Assembly: GCA_963969595.1 (NCBI GenBank)
Contig: OZ018417.1
Coordinates: 7,194,501 to 7,258,500 of the forward strand
Source: Neckera pumila
Taxonomy: Eukaryota > Streptophyta > Bryopsida > Hypnales > Neckeraceae
DNA: 64,000 bases
Reading direction: 5' to 3'
Shown: in pieces, positions 35,053-47,600 of the stretch
Numbering within the stretch: position 1 is the stretch's first letter
Layout: the number at the start of each line of letters is the position of its first letter
Position numbers and translations under genes: made by a program
Notes under the pieces: model-generated
The model's input: the letters and a program-made list of their open reading frames with translations, nothing else
What the model was told of the DNA's origin: nothing
Databases searched by the model: none

Positions 35053-36844
35053 TATGGCATGGTCCCTTAGGCAATTGTGGCACATTAGGATTGCCTCCAA
35101 GGCTCTCAATATTGCAATCAACCCTTGGTGGATTTTGCAACTAGCCCTTGGTTGGAAGTAGGAAAGTCTATATGACCAGAATGGGTTGTGCAAAATTCTC
35201 AACTAAAAATTCATAGTAAATACGGTTTGAGAAAAAAAATCTGAAAAATATATGGAAACTTTCCGAATTCTATTTCTTCATATAGGAAAATTTCCCCACT
35301 GGAGAAACCCGCCCTGCAGATATGTGTAATTCCTTAAATGATCGAAAATGGATTGCCTCTCCTACATAGAATAATGACAAATGCCCTCACTAGATGTTAT
35401 ATTAGATGTGGTTGTTAAAGAAAAAATAGAGTTTTTTTTTTTCAATGTCACCTAAAATCCATTTGGAATAATCACAAAACGCCACCTAAAACGCGGGTTT
35501 CTTCTAGTGCCTCCATAACATTGCAAATGTGAAAACAAATCTACTAATGTCAAATTGTTCCATTTGACCTCAATGGCAACCACAATAGATTTGAGAGTTT
35601 TGAAGGATTAATTTTATTCAAGAAAAATAAAAAAATCTAGGTGAAGACAAATCTTGGGCTCACAAACACTACACTGAATAGTACAATTAGATTGCCCCAA
35701 ACTAATATCTCAACATTCTACACTATATCAATATCCGAGTTATTGTAGAAGGATGCAAATATGTGGGGAAACATGTGTGCTACATGGATTGGTATACTAA
35801 TTCATGGCTTGGAATCAAAAAATGGCTTGTGTCTCCATTTAGACAAGCCATGAATCATGAGATAACATGAAGTAACTTCTCTAAGTAAGGCAACCCAATT
35901 GTAAAGGCAACCCAATTGCACTATTTAGTGTAGCTAATTAAAGTCACACTATCTATGTGTAAGAAAGCCAAATCACCTTAGGCTAAAATATTGATATATA
36001 TTACCAATTTCTAGAATTCAACCAATTGAGACTTCAACTCGGGCACAAAAACACAGGATCTCTCTAATTTCCAATTCTATCCATTACTGAACCAATGAGG
36101 TTTTCCCTTATAAATGTTTGTGGTTGTTGCACTAGGATTGCATGAATTGTGACGAGGTCAACTCATGAATAAGTAGATCCAGATTACCATTAGGAAGTAG
36201 CCTCTAGATATTTCACAATTTGTAGAGCCTTAGTATAGTTTGTGGTGACACCAATTTTGTTACTTTGAAGGTGATAAGGTAGAAACACCCATTCTCATCC
36301 CTGCCTCTATTTTTGAACCTTAGATTGTCACCAAATATGTTCATAAGCATCCATTAAAGTGTCCTACAAATGTTTAATTCTAATTTGCTGACGCATTTAA
36401 AAGACAGATTTTACTTCTCATTTGCTGACAGTTGATTTTTGCAGATTTCAATTCAAGGTACACCTATGGGACAATTTCAGTGGTAAGTATAGGGAGCCAA
36501 CACTTTGAAAAATCATAGAAATTACATACTACAACCTGAAAATCTATTTTTTTTTTAATATTCATGATTTTCACTTGCCAATAAGATGGAGGCACCTATT
36601 GTCGATCTTTTAAGCAATTTTTGAGCACATCATGAACAGTTTATGACAAAGCAAATTTTTTTTGCATGTAGACAGATAGGAAATATGGGGATTGAAATGT
36701 TTTCATAATTTTATTCCCAAAGTTGAAATTACTGTGAATTTTGGGAGCCAAAAAGTACTCAGGACCAATTGCCGATCTCTAGACTCTTCTAGTTCTGATC
36801 CATCAAGAAGTGCGTTTTCTCTCACTACTTTGTGTCATAACCTT
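35053..36844. other. Non-coding stretch
   Basis: No gene or element boundary could be supported here. Confidence 0.5.
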
Positions 36845-37116
36845 AAGGTAGGCAACCCAAAAGCGCTACTTTTTGCTACTAAGCCTATTTTCTATTATCG
36901 AACTGGTAATAATTTCATAAGTTCTTGTGGGCAAGTGAAAGGAGGTTCCAACGCACTAGAGAATGTGGCATTTGGATACCATATGCAAAAGTTATTAAGG
37001 AATGAAGTTGGGTTCTAAAAGCGCCATCTATGCTCTGGTAAGAAACTGAATTTCGAGATGTACACACAGCATAGATGGCGCTTTAAGGTCAGTGGCGCTT
37101 TTGGGATGTCTACCTT
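36845..37116. mobile_element. MITE, 272-bp family, copy 2 (opposite orientation)
   Basis: Termini are inverted: AAGGTAGGCAACCCAAAAGCGC at 36845-36866 and GCGCTTTTGGGATGTCTACCTT at 37095-37116. A nested inverted pair, AGCGCCATCTATGCT near 37020 and AGCATAGATGGCGCT near 37068, gives it extra foldback potential. The right end matches copy 1 (501-771) in reverse. Confidence 0.7.
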
Positions 37117-38830
37117 ATTAGTCCTACCTTGAAAAAACACATTCTAAGCTTAGATTGGATTTGTTTAGGTTTGTTCTAGCTAAGATTGGAAATAGTACCC
37201 CCTATAGAGGAGTGGGTCCAAATCGACAATGGGCCAACGCACATGCCTTGAGGCTGCCATGCCATCCACCATCCGCCTGGCCAGGTGGCGGGGCGCCATT
37301 GGCTGGCGCAGAAATCCCAGGTGGATGGCGTTGGCGTCTGCTCCTCCCCACGCACCTGCAGACTCGCCATGCCACGCCACGCCAGGTTAAAACATTTTGA
37401 CTGCTGTAACAAAACCTTGTGATGAACATTGTTTTGTAATGAATTTTGAATTTGATTTTCTCCAAGATGTTCTGATTTTGATACTCATTTCCAAGAGACC
37501 TAAGCAACGTGAATTAGGTTTTTGACAGCCTTGCACTACATCGTAAATATAAGAAAACAGAATCATTCCTTTTCAAAATGAGATTCCCGATTTTGAAATT
37601 AAACTTCGACTTCTTCATTCCTAATATATGAAACACTGATTCTCTAATGAGCACATGATATGTTATCTTCAGGTCATATTATGATTTTAAACATTTATAA
37701 TGTACACAAATGATTATCAATTCAGATTTTAAAATTAGAAGTTCAGATTTTCAGAGAGGTTATAATTTCAGATTCTCAGATTATAATTCCGCGGCATTTT
37801 CAAACTGAAATTCAAGATTGTCAGAGCCTAATTTGAATTGTAATTCCACATGGTAATTTCATATTCAATTCAGTAGCTTCTCATGATTCCCTGAACTTTC
37901 ATAGCTGTAAGATGAATTCACGAAGCTGCTTCATGAATTCCATTTAAGCTGCTTCGTGAAATTCAGTTTGACTTGTGCTTCAAATACCAAATTGAGATTT
38001 TTGCCTTGCACCTGCTACAAAACCACGAAAACAGTAAAAAATATCCGCTGCCCCCACCATGGGATGGTTGGGTTTACCTGGCGCTGGTGCTGGTGGGGTT
38101 CAATTCCGCCAGTGAGCCACGCACATGCAGCGGGATGTTGATGTCTCCCACCATCTGTCATGACAAGTGGCGCCTCGTGAGTGGGTGGCATGGTTGAAGG
38201 ATTTGGTGCAGACTGACGGTTCCGGGCTCCTGCGCACATGCCTTGGGTTCTGCCTAGCCACGCTAGGTGAAAAAAGTAAAAATTTTGGGCAAAACACCCC
38301 TCTACAGCGCCCGGCGGCCCTCAACCCCGCCGTGGCGCTGTCCCACTGTTGTCCCACCGCTGTCCCACCCCCCACCCCCCGCCGGCACCCACCAATTATC
38401 CCCGCATGTGCGTGGCACCCGCCATGAAAAAATGGCATGTGCGTGGGCTCAATGGGTGCCTCTACCTTACTACAATAAGTATTGTTTTTAGGAAAAAGTG
38501 CCTCCAAGGCTCCAACTGTTCATCCTCAATGCCACTTGGCAAACCACGTGGCAGCAACAACATGATCCCAACTGGACGCCACGCGTCACGCACCCACAAG
38601 GTTATCTCCTCTTTCTTGCTCATTTGACTCCCAATCCTCTGCGAGTGCGTCGTCGACCTTCAGTTCGGTGCATTTTTCTTCACAGAATTGCAATCTCCCG
38701 CTGGTGGTTCTGATTCCCGTCGCGTCGCTACCGAGAAAACGCCCATTATCGGAATTTAGAAAACGTTCATTCAGGGCTTGAGGAAATAGTTTTCACTTAG
38801 GGTTTCATACACAGTTTGCAATTTAATTTC
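37117..38830. other. Alternating GC-rich blocks upstream of the LEA_2 gene
   Basis: Two GC-rich blocks (about 37200-37385 and 38040-38480) flank an AT-rich middle. Both contain CACGCACATGC / GCATGTGCGTG words and CCATGCCA-type strings in direct and inverted form. Several overlapping long ORFs on both strands are by-products of the GC content. The last 200 bp presumably holds the LEA_2 promoter and leader. Confidence 0.45.
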
Positions 38831-40061
38831 ATGACGACGACTCAGACAGATCCCGAGGAAGGTTACCACGAGCTTAACTCCGAGAATGATGGCTACTACG
38901 ACCTCCCTCCGTACCCGCAATCGCTTCGCCGCAGGCTCTCTTCCTCCCCATGGCTACCAATTGTCCTGGTAGCCGTGATCCTGGTTCTCTTAGCGGCCTT
39001 GATTTTCACAGCAGGGTTTGTGTTTTGGCCGACTGCACCAGACGTCGAGGTGAAGCAGTGGAAGTTGAATGGAATCAGCATCGACACCAAAGAGACGGAG
39101 TCCTCGATTCTTCCCTCCGTCCAGCTGAATGTGAGCTTGGACATGTTGGTGCAGATAGCGAACCCTAACCACGCGGGGCTGGTGTACGACTCTGTGACGG
39201 TGCGGATCGTGTACAGGGGAGACGAGGTGGGACAGGTGCAGTCCGAAGGCTCCAGGGTTAAGGCCCGAAGCACGGCGAATCATACGGCCACGGTGGAATT
39301 GGAAGGGGGGGAGATTATTGAGAATGCGAAAGAGCTCGTGGAGGATTACTTTAACGGCGAGATGAATTTGACGACGTACACGACCGTTGATGGTGCACTT
39401 CAGTTGTGGTTCGCCAAACCGCTTTTGAAGGTGCGGACGACACGGTATCTCATTGTGTCGGTTTTTTTTGGTTGTGCTGTTTGAAGGAGCTTTTGTGCTG
39501 CGAGTTTTCTCTCTTGGTTTTCTTGCAAGAATGGTAGTAAGTCTCTTTTTTTAAGGAACAAGAGTTGTGTATGTTTAGATTTTGGGAATAACTTGTGTTT
39601 TGTCAATCCTTAAACGTCTTGCAGTTTTTTCTCATTTTTGCGTTTATTCTTTTCTTATATACCCTACTCTCTCTCCTTTCTGAATTTTTGATCTTTTGAG
39701 AGCTATATTTTTCAACTGCTCACATCTCACTTTACAGATCAATAACAATTATAGTTAATCTCGGTAATATGAATTGACTGAGATGGTCATTGTCTGGAAT
39801 TACATTTGGATTTGTGACCGGAGACGCCCTACTGCGGCTTTTGGGAATTTTGGTGATAAGGTTTTGATTATAATCTGCCAAAACCTAATGAGCGATGTCA
39901 CTGTGTCTTCTTTTTTCTTTCTTGTAAGTTATAAATGTGGCAGTATAATCTCTATGTGATTTTGAGGTTTGGAGTTCTCTGTTTTGCAGGTGGCTGTGGC
40001 GTGTGAACTGGTCGTGAATCCTAAGAACCAGACAATTTTGAGTCAAGAATGCGGGTTCTAG
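38831..40061 (+). CDS. LEA_2 domain (NDR1/HIN1-like) membrane protein
   Basis: Two exons, 38831-39430 and 39990-40061, join in phase 0 to 223 residues. The N-terminus is cytosolic and carries acidic and Tyr-rich sequence, then an RRR cluster at 33-35 and one transmembrane segment at about residues 41-66 (type II topology). The rest is a LEA_2 beta-sandwich with the family pattern of VQLNVSLDMLVQIANPNH, then YDSVTVRIVYRGDEVG, and the C-terminal VACELVVNPKNQTILS supplied by exon 2. Such proteins sit at the plasma membrane or in other membranes and are linked in plants to stress and defence signalling; the exact role here is unknown. No breaks were seen. A TTG upstream in frame is ignored because ATG at 38831 fits the family length. 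Confidence 0.9.
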
Positions 40062-41525
40062 ACAAGGGCGTAGAAATCGTTTCCTGCTGTTGTTGCTTTG
40101 TTACAACCATAGTTTGGCACTTTGGCCGTAGGTATTTTCGCCGGCAAATGTCACAATTTTATCGACTTCAAACATGATCTACTTTCACTTCGAATGGGTT
40201 TGCAACTTTACATAGGTACTAAGGGTAGCAGCTTTAGTGGAATTAGAAAGACATTCATCAAATGAACATCCAAACGTGTTAGGGTGTTCATGCAGAGTGT
40301 AATCAGTGTGTATACAAATTGTCAACTGGGGCCTGAATACACCAGTGTTTAAAAAAGAAGAGAGAGAAGACGCAAGCCTGATAGAAACTATGTGAAATGA
40401 TGAGTTTCAATTTTTTGTTAATAAATAAAAATGATGGGCATTGAATGCTCAAAGCGAAGATGATGTTCGGCCTGTACTGTACTGTACACTCTAAACCTTT
40501 CCTTGTACCATCAGGAAGAGTCACTCGGGGCATGTTTTGCAATCTTTGTCTTACTCCGCATGGCTTCATTCTCATCTCCTCTGATGCTCCGTCACGCTAC
40601 TGAAAATATGCTCAAGAGTAATTACTGCTTCACTTACTGCTCGTTCGTCTAATTACTGCCTCCTTGGCTTGCTCAATGCATACATGTTCCGCATCGCAGG
40701 ATGCCAAACCATGTATGGTCACGCTTCACTACAGGTCTTATTTGGAATTCGAGTATGGAGCAATGTCGTCTTCTAAGAAGACGAATTAAGAGTGGACGTT
40801 TAAAATCCTCGGTCGGTGAAGAGATTTGTAACCGTCGTTGCTGACGGTTGAATCGGATCACTTGGAAGTTTTTTTCGCCGCCACGCTGCAATGGAGCGCC
40901 AAGTTCTTTTTCACCTTCAGCTGATGCCTTCACGTTCTCTCTCTCTCTGTTCTTTCATAGTTAGGTCGTTCCGGATGGAGTGTGGTTTTTATTGCGGAGT
41001 TGTTGATCCTTGTGAAATTGAATAACTAATGATATTCTTATTCCCGCCTGTGTTAATGCGGAACATAAGAATCTCATTCTAATAAGTTATCAATTGCGTT
41101 CTTGATTGTCGTACACTACGATTCTTCAATTTCGTTAAAGATTCTCTTCTTAAACTGAAAGTACACTTACAAAGATTGAAAAACGTTGAAATGCTTTCAA
41201 ACTGTTACTGAATTAGGAGGTTGTAGAACGAGAATTTGAAATTTCCTGTAACCTAGTTTCCAGCTATGGAATTGGTGAGGGAGTGATGTCAGAAATTTGT
41301 TCTACAGCGCATATGATGTTTGGTGCGGAATTCTCAAATTTATGCAACAGCGGAAACGTGTGATTAGGGCCCGGCGGCTTGATTTTGAGGTAGCACTCAT
41401 GATTAGAAAAAGATCGAAAATTTCTGTGCTGAATGATGAAATGTGAACAGCGGCATATCGTGAAATTTATGTGCGAAAATTGTACTCCCGAGTATTTTAA
41501 TTGCAAGATCTAGTGATGGTAGCAT
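40062..41525. other. Intergenic region between LEA_2 and the ciliary-like gene
   Basis: The LEA_2 3' UTR and the upstream region of the next gene lie here. A CT-rich microsatellite is found near 40936-40947. An 86-codon minus-strand ORF (40673-40933) has no recognisable feature and is not annotated. Confidence 0.5.
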
Positions 41526-41642
41526 ATGCCGATATCTTTTTCTTCGAACACGACGGCTGCTGATATTCTTGAAATTGGCCTTTCAGCACAAGCTGAATCG
41601 GAAGGAGGTTTGACAGACGAAGAAGATTTTGCCGCACATTGA
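41526..41642 (+). CDS. 38-codon upstream ORF of the ciliary-like gene
   Basis: ATG at 41526 opens a 38-residue frame (starting MPISFSSN, ending DFAAH) that terminates at 41642, 32 nt before the main start at 41675 and in a different frame. If the transcript begins upstream of 41526 it would act as an upstream ORF limiting translation. Its composition is protein-like, so an unrecognised leader exon is also possible. Confidence 0.35.
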   Translation: MPISFSSNTTAADILEIGLSAQAESEGGLTDEEDFAAH

Positions 41643-41674
41643 AGCAAATGCTCCTGTAGACTCGCTGGATCGAC

Positions 41675-44600
41675 ATGACGAAGGAGAAGAAGCCAGTCGT
41701 CAACCAGATTTTCAGAAGGGAAGGGAGTGAAAGAAGGCCATCTGAAACGAGACCTGAAAGTACGACTCCCACATCAGGGTTACGAAACTCTGAAAGGCGG
41801 GGAAGCACATCGCCACCGAAATCGAGGCAACGTGATATCAGTTGGGTGGATTACGAGGACCTTATCAAAGCAAGACATGGTGAGAAGCAGGTCGTGTCAC
41901 CGGCGTCGACTCGCTCGCCCCCGTCTCGATCTCCGTCTCCGGTGAGCAGAGCTCCGTCGAGAGGAAGATCTCCCGCTGGAAGCCGATCGAAGAGGAAACT
42001 ACTTGAGGAAGCCGATGGAGAGGATATTAGGCGCAGTGTGCGATTTTCAGCTTCCGTGCCTGTGCAGCCACGAGAATCGCTGCCGTTTCCTTTCCTGCGA
42101 CGAACCTCCCAGGTTACTCTCCCAGGTGTGTCATCCGCGATGTCTCCCTCCACAGTGGCTTTGTAAGAATCTTTGTTCTTATTTTGTAATGGTGATCCGT
42201 TGTATCTTCCCCTGTGTGGAAATCACGATCCCTTTAGTACATTTTGGCTGTGCATTCTTTCGAAAAAATGGATGCTCAATCTGGTCATCTTCTTAATACT
42301 CCTCCAAGAATTCCTTTCTTAACATATCCCTGATAGTTACTCTGAAATTTTTTTGTGTTTTGTTTAATTTTGGAAGGTACTTTCCGTGTCGGAATTTATG
42401 ATCCCTCAAGTCTGGATTGTGGAGTTTGTAATAATCTTTGTTTCGCAAAGCTTCTCCTCTGCGTCTTCCAATATGTGGAAAACATGATCCCTCAAGAGCT
42501 TGTCATGGAGTTTTTGCTGTGCATTTTTTCGAAAAAATGAATGCTTATGTGGTCGTTATCTTGAATTTTTTACTTCCATAAGACATCCCTGCCACGTTAC
42601 TTTGTAATATTTTTGTGCGTTGTTTATTTTGGAAAGGTTGCCTTCTGTGTCGGAATCATAATCCCTCAAGTGCCTGGTTAGAGAGTTTAGGTGCATCCTT
42701 ACAAATTAGGGATACTCTCGATCTGGTCTTTTCCATGAAATTCGTCAAGGGCTCACATTCATCAGAAATGCGAAACTGTGAGAGGTGTAATACCTCGAAT
42801 GACTCACGGGGGTCTAAACTCGGTGTTCTACAGGAGACATAGAATGGAGGAGGCAGTTTAAGGTAGAGGATCCTCCTTGTATCACTTAGGCATTTTAACC
42901 AATATGTAGGAGAGTGCTTACATTAAGAAATCACTTCAGAGCTATGGACAGATCACTATGAGTTCAAGAACCAAGCGTTCTTGAGACCAAATTATTTTAT
43001 CACTAATTATGATTATCTTATGCAATCATTCAAAGTGGAAGGTTGTAGACCGCTATTGAAGGGACAGTAGACAACACCATTTAACACCATTTCCATTCAA
43101 AGATCATTTGTCGCAGTATTAGCCAAGTCATGTTTACACCACTTGCTAATTGAAGACTAACCAAGTTTATGAATAGATGAGTTGATGTCGGTAACAGGGT
43201 TCCGTCAATAGGAGACGAGATCAGGTTCCGATTGGATGTAGTATCCTCTACCCTAAAGACTGTGTGCTTGTGTGAGGGGCAGGGGAAAGACGTCGAAGCT
43301 CCGTTAGCCCTTTTTCCTTGGAGCGTGGGAAAAACTTTGAAGGGGAGTTACACATTGAAGCAGGGCGATCCATTGTTACTACGCCACGGGTTCCGGGAGA
43401 TGTGCAGTGGCGAGATGCAACCAGGGAGCCTCCATCAATCACCCAGAAGCTTGCTGTGGAAGGCTTAGCAATGCAAATACCTCAGTACCTTGCAGATATG
43501 AGAGGCGAATCTCGGCGGTCTAGTTTGCGAGCCCTGAGCACGTTTGGTGAACTTTTGAGTAGCCATAGACGAAGCGCGTTTGTAAGATCTGTGATGGCAT
43601 CTACCAACATAGACGGAGCTCAGTCCACTCGAGCCAGCAACAAGTATATCACCCTTGCGCCCAAGACTCGATTGAGCACAGTTATAGTGCCCGTTAATGC
43701 TAAGCAGTGGTTATTGCAGATTGTGTACCAGAAAGATCCACAGCTTCGTGAGCTCTTTGACCAAGTACACATTCTTACTGAAACACTGACTCTTGCTTTT
43801 TCTTGAATACAAATCACTATTGCATCTCATCTCCAGGGTGTCGGAATTAATGTGAAAATATACTCCTAAAGAAGCAAGACTCTATAATGACCAATTGGAG
43901 TGATCATATTGTGAAGATGGTGCTAAATTTGATATCACTAGAATCAACGAAGAACATAACATGTGTTGGCCAGGAAAAAAATTCAAATAAAGACAATCCT
44001 TGTGTGAGCCATTCGAAAGTGCTGAAGGAAACATTTAGGGGGGTTCTTAGCGCTTTGGGGTTATTGACGTCCTACAGATTGTTTCTCTTACAATACCATT
44101 TCCTTGCGTGCCTGAAACAGTTCTCATGTGGCTTGTGCTAGATGGAATTGGTGCCACAATTTGCTGGTGATCATGTGCGGGAGGTGAGGGCAGAGTGGCA
44201 GGCTCAAGAATCATTCCAAATGCCGTTACCTCCGGAAGCCGAAACGCTGATCAAGGACAAAACTTTACTCGATAGGGTGAAGGGCATTTTGGCTCACTTT
44301 TATGAGCCTGTCCGCAGCAAGTCTCCTGAGTTGGCCTTAATGGAAGAAGAAAGCAGAATTGGGGACGTTCCGCTTGAAGATGGCGAACGAGAAAAAGAAG
44401 AGCCTCGTGATACCCTGAGGAATTCTCGCAGCCGTAGCCCTCCAAAGATGTTCCAGGTACTTCTGCAATCCTAGAGCTTACTGTTGTATGACAATTCGGA
44501 TTCTTGTGTTTCCGGGATTTGTAGTTTCAGTCAACTGAATTTTGGCATGGAAATTGGATGTTGAAGGCCTCTGTCTTAGTTCCCTTATGTGGTCAAATGT

Positions 44601-47600
44601 CTGCATGCTGGTGGTGCACATACAATTTAGGGCTATCACGTTTAGTCGTGGTTGTATGATCTTCTTGTTTTAGGTCTCTGTGGTTCCAGGGATTTGAACG
44701 AGATCGAGAAGGAAGTTTATTGCCTGTGTTTGGGTTGGGAGCTAGTATATGCCCGTTGTGCGGGCAAATCCAAAAAACGAGCTTCGGCAAAGATGGTCAA
44801 CTCCTTCCTCCGAATTTGAAGGTTCGTGGTCACCATGAGATGTATAATATTTACGTCTGTCTGCGAGGGATCGATGTTTTATTGAACTCTGTGCCTAATC
44901 ACCCCCTTTCCTATAATTTTTTCTTTTCTTCAACAACATACAATCATCGTTATTCTTTTTTATAATCGCTATCTGGGATATGCCCAAGAAGCTTTGACTT
45001 CAAATGCATTTGGTTGTGCAAGAGTTCATGTAGCTGATGGGAGACACAAGAAAAACTCATCTCTCTTTCAACGACAAACGATGGTTCATAGTGCTGTTCC
45101 CTGCCCTTCAGGTAGGACCTACATCTAGTTCAAATTTCCATAGACAATAGTTCAGTGTCGAACTCTCAATCACATTAGAACTTATAGTGGTCCACCTTGA
45201 ACTATGCTGCTCAGGGAGCTCACATTCAAACCATATCGGCGTATTACAGAATATAAGAATACACATTAAATGGTCAAGGTGTGTGAAGGTCTCAAAGTTT
45301 TTAGCGTGGCATTTCCCGACATCTATCTGAAATTTCACCAACATCTTACTCATTCTTTCTCTAAGTCATGTTTCCAATCATGCTGCTACTACAAGCAAAC
45401 CATCAACGGTGTTGAGATTTGGTAGTAGTTGATCTGAAGAACAATGGTTGCCAGACACCAGCTAATGTCAGAGTTTTTAATTGTTTTGGTGGTATACCTT
45501 GTCCATGTCTTATAGAGACTCTCGGATTTAACGTCATAGCTCATACAAATTCTGACAATTTTTATTTATTATTCACAATACGGATCTCTGTAGCCAGCGT
45601 TCGTTTGGGCACAATGAATGTCTTCCCGAAGCATTGACGTGTATCTTGATGACACAGCCTGCGAATAAAGAGAAAATTGAACTCTTAGGAGAATGGCTGA
45701 GATACGCAATTCACCAAAACGATTGTGAGGATTATGATGGACGATTTGCTGACGTGGAATCTGCCTTCGTTCTGTATTCTATTGCAATTTTGGAAATTGT
45801 GCGTCAGGTATGAAAGCTGTATCCCTTCAGACATGTTTTCAGCCTACAAGATTTGCTTCTTTTCCATAAGTCGATGTCATGGGTCATATAAACGTTTCAT
45901 TTAACTATGTACAAGAGAATTAGTAGTGGTAGCGAAGTATATCACAGAGGTTTGCTGGTTTCAGAAATAGACATGGATGTTGATGACGTTTATAATTTAT
46001 AAATATTTTAGAGTCTTTTTTAGTATCCATGTTCTCGGATGGACCAGGTGCGCCTCCAATGTGAAGAGAGGGGAGATATGCTGCTTCATGTGTGGCGGCA
46101 GATTCTGCGTCTTTTCAGTCAGGTCGATTTCCCTAGATTCCCTGGCTCCATTTTCAAAGGTAGGTGTATGTTTGAAAACTTAGTTCTCTTGCATAGTCCA
46201 TATATGTCTTGATCGTGTAGCCAATTTGATCAGTGCAGCCTAATTTTTTTTCCAGGTTATTATCAGTGTAGCTTAATTGTTTTTTCAGGTTACATGTCTT
46301 GATCGTTTAGCTTAATTGTTTTTCCAGGTAATGATTCGAGTTGAGCCAAAGCTGTTATCAATATTGAAGGAAACCTCTTCGGTGAATGACATTGTAAATA
46401 AATACAAACTAAAGATTGATCATCTCTTGGACGAGATATCAACCACCACTCATAATCTCGAGATTAACGAGGCGGAGCTTAGGGAGAAGGAGCACCAATG
46501 GTCTCAGTTGAAACGATGTCGTCTTTGTGCTGGAGATGGTCATGGTCATGGCCATGGCCATGGTCGCGGTGAACGGACGAAGGGATCTACAGCACCAGGA
46601 AAACGTGGACCTGGCGCTGGTGGAGATTCTGAGGGAGATGACGGAACGTTTGGCTTCGATAAATCTCATCAGAGGGGTAAAGGAACCACCATCTGCTGCC
46701 TACTCTAATGTGCAGCTCAGCTGATAGTTACGGAAATTTCCGGGTGTTATAATTGCATTTCAGATTACAATCTCAATTCTACTAGTGGCTTTTATTATTG
46801 GTCTTTTATTGAGAGAGAAATTTTTGAATTAAAATCTGGCTTCCCTCCAATACCTCCTGGTAGTCTGAAAGTCCTGGGTATATAATGTACTCGTCCAGAA
46901 TAATTGAGCTGCCTCGCCCGTTATCGATGGAAGCGAATTCAATGACACCTAGATTTGTATCGCGTGACCGCCTGGTTGTTATAGGACTGTCCGGTGTTAC
47001 TGGATTTCCTTTTATCAGGGTCTGAATCAAATTGTGTACATCGACTTCATTTCCTTGCCATCTCTGTTCAGGAGGAGATCAGGACAATGAAGACGGCGGT
47101 CATGGGGGAGGGGCAGACACTAGAGATGGAGCTTCGAAGCTTGGAGGAGATCAAGGTGCGGCTAGTCCTGGGAGTCCAGGGAGTCCTGGCAGTCTAGGTG
47201 GTGCTGGCGGTCCGGGTGGTCCTGGCGGACTACCAGGCAAAGATAAAGAAGACTTGGATTCGTACAAACCTGGCAAAATATCGGAGGGATATGTTCACCC
47301 GGATGGATTACATGCGGATGTGGGAGCACAGACCGACCCAGACACGACTGGAAGAGGCCTTTTCTTTGATATTCTGAAAAGACCAGTCACAGCTCCAGGA
47401 CGACTGATTACGGCTATCATGGAAGAGTTTCAACTGGCAGGTGGGGTGGTGCACAAAGTTTTTGCAGATGGAGAAGAACCAGTAATGAAGAAGGAGCCGG
47501 AGGTGACAGGCCTAACAGCCGAAGACCTTGCCATGTTGGATGCCACAGATGACATGGCTGAAGAACTCGATATTGGAAGCATCAGCAAGGCTGCTCTCAA

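Noticed and set aside
37155..38700. Several overlapping ORFs of 60-135 codons on both strands
   Set aside because: They arise from high GC content and low stop frequency; compositions are Pro/Arg/His-rich and inconsistent between frames.
40673..40933. 86-codon minus-strand ORF
   Set aside because: No recognisable motif, no splice partner and no supporting context.
45419..45560. Additional exon (VVDLKNNGCQTPANV) of the ciliary-like gene
   Set aside because: Phase does not agree with the following exon at 45594 for any GT donor found, so it was left as uncertain.
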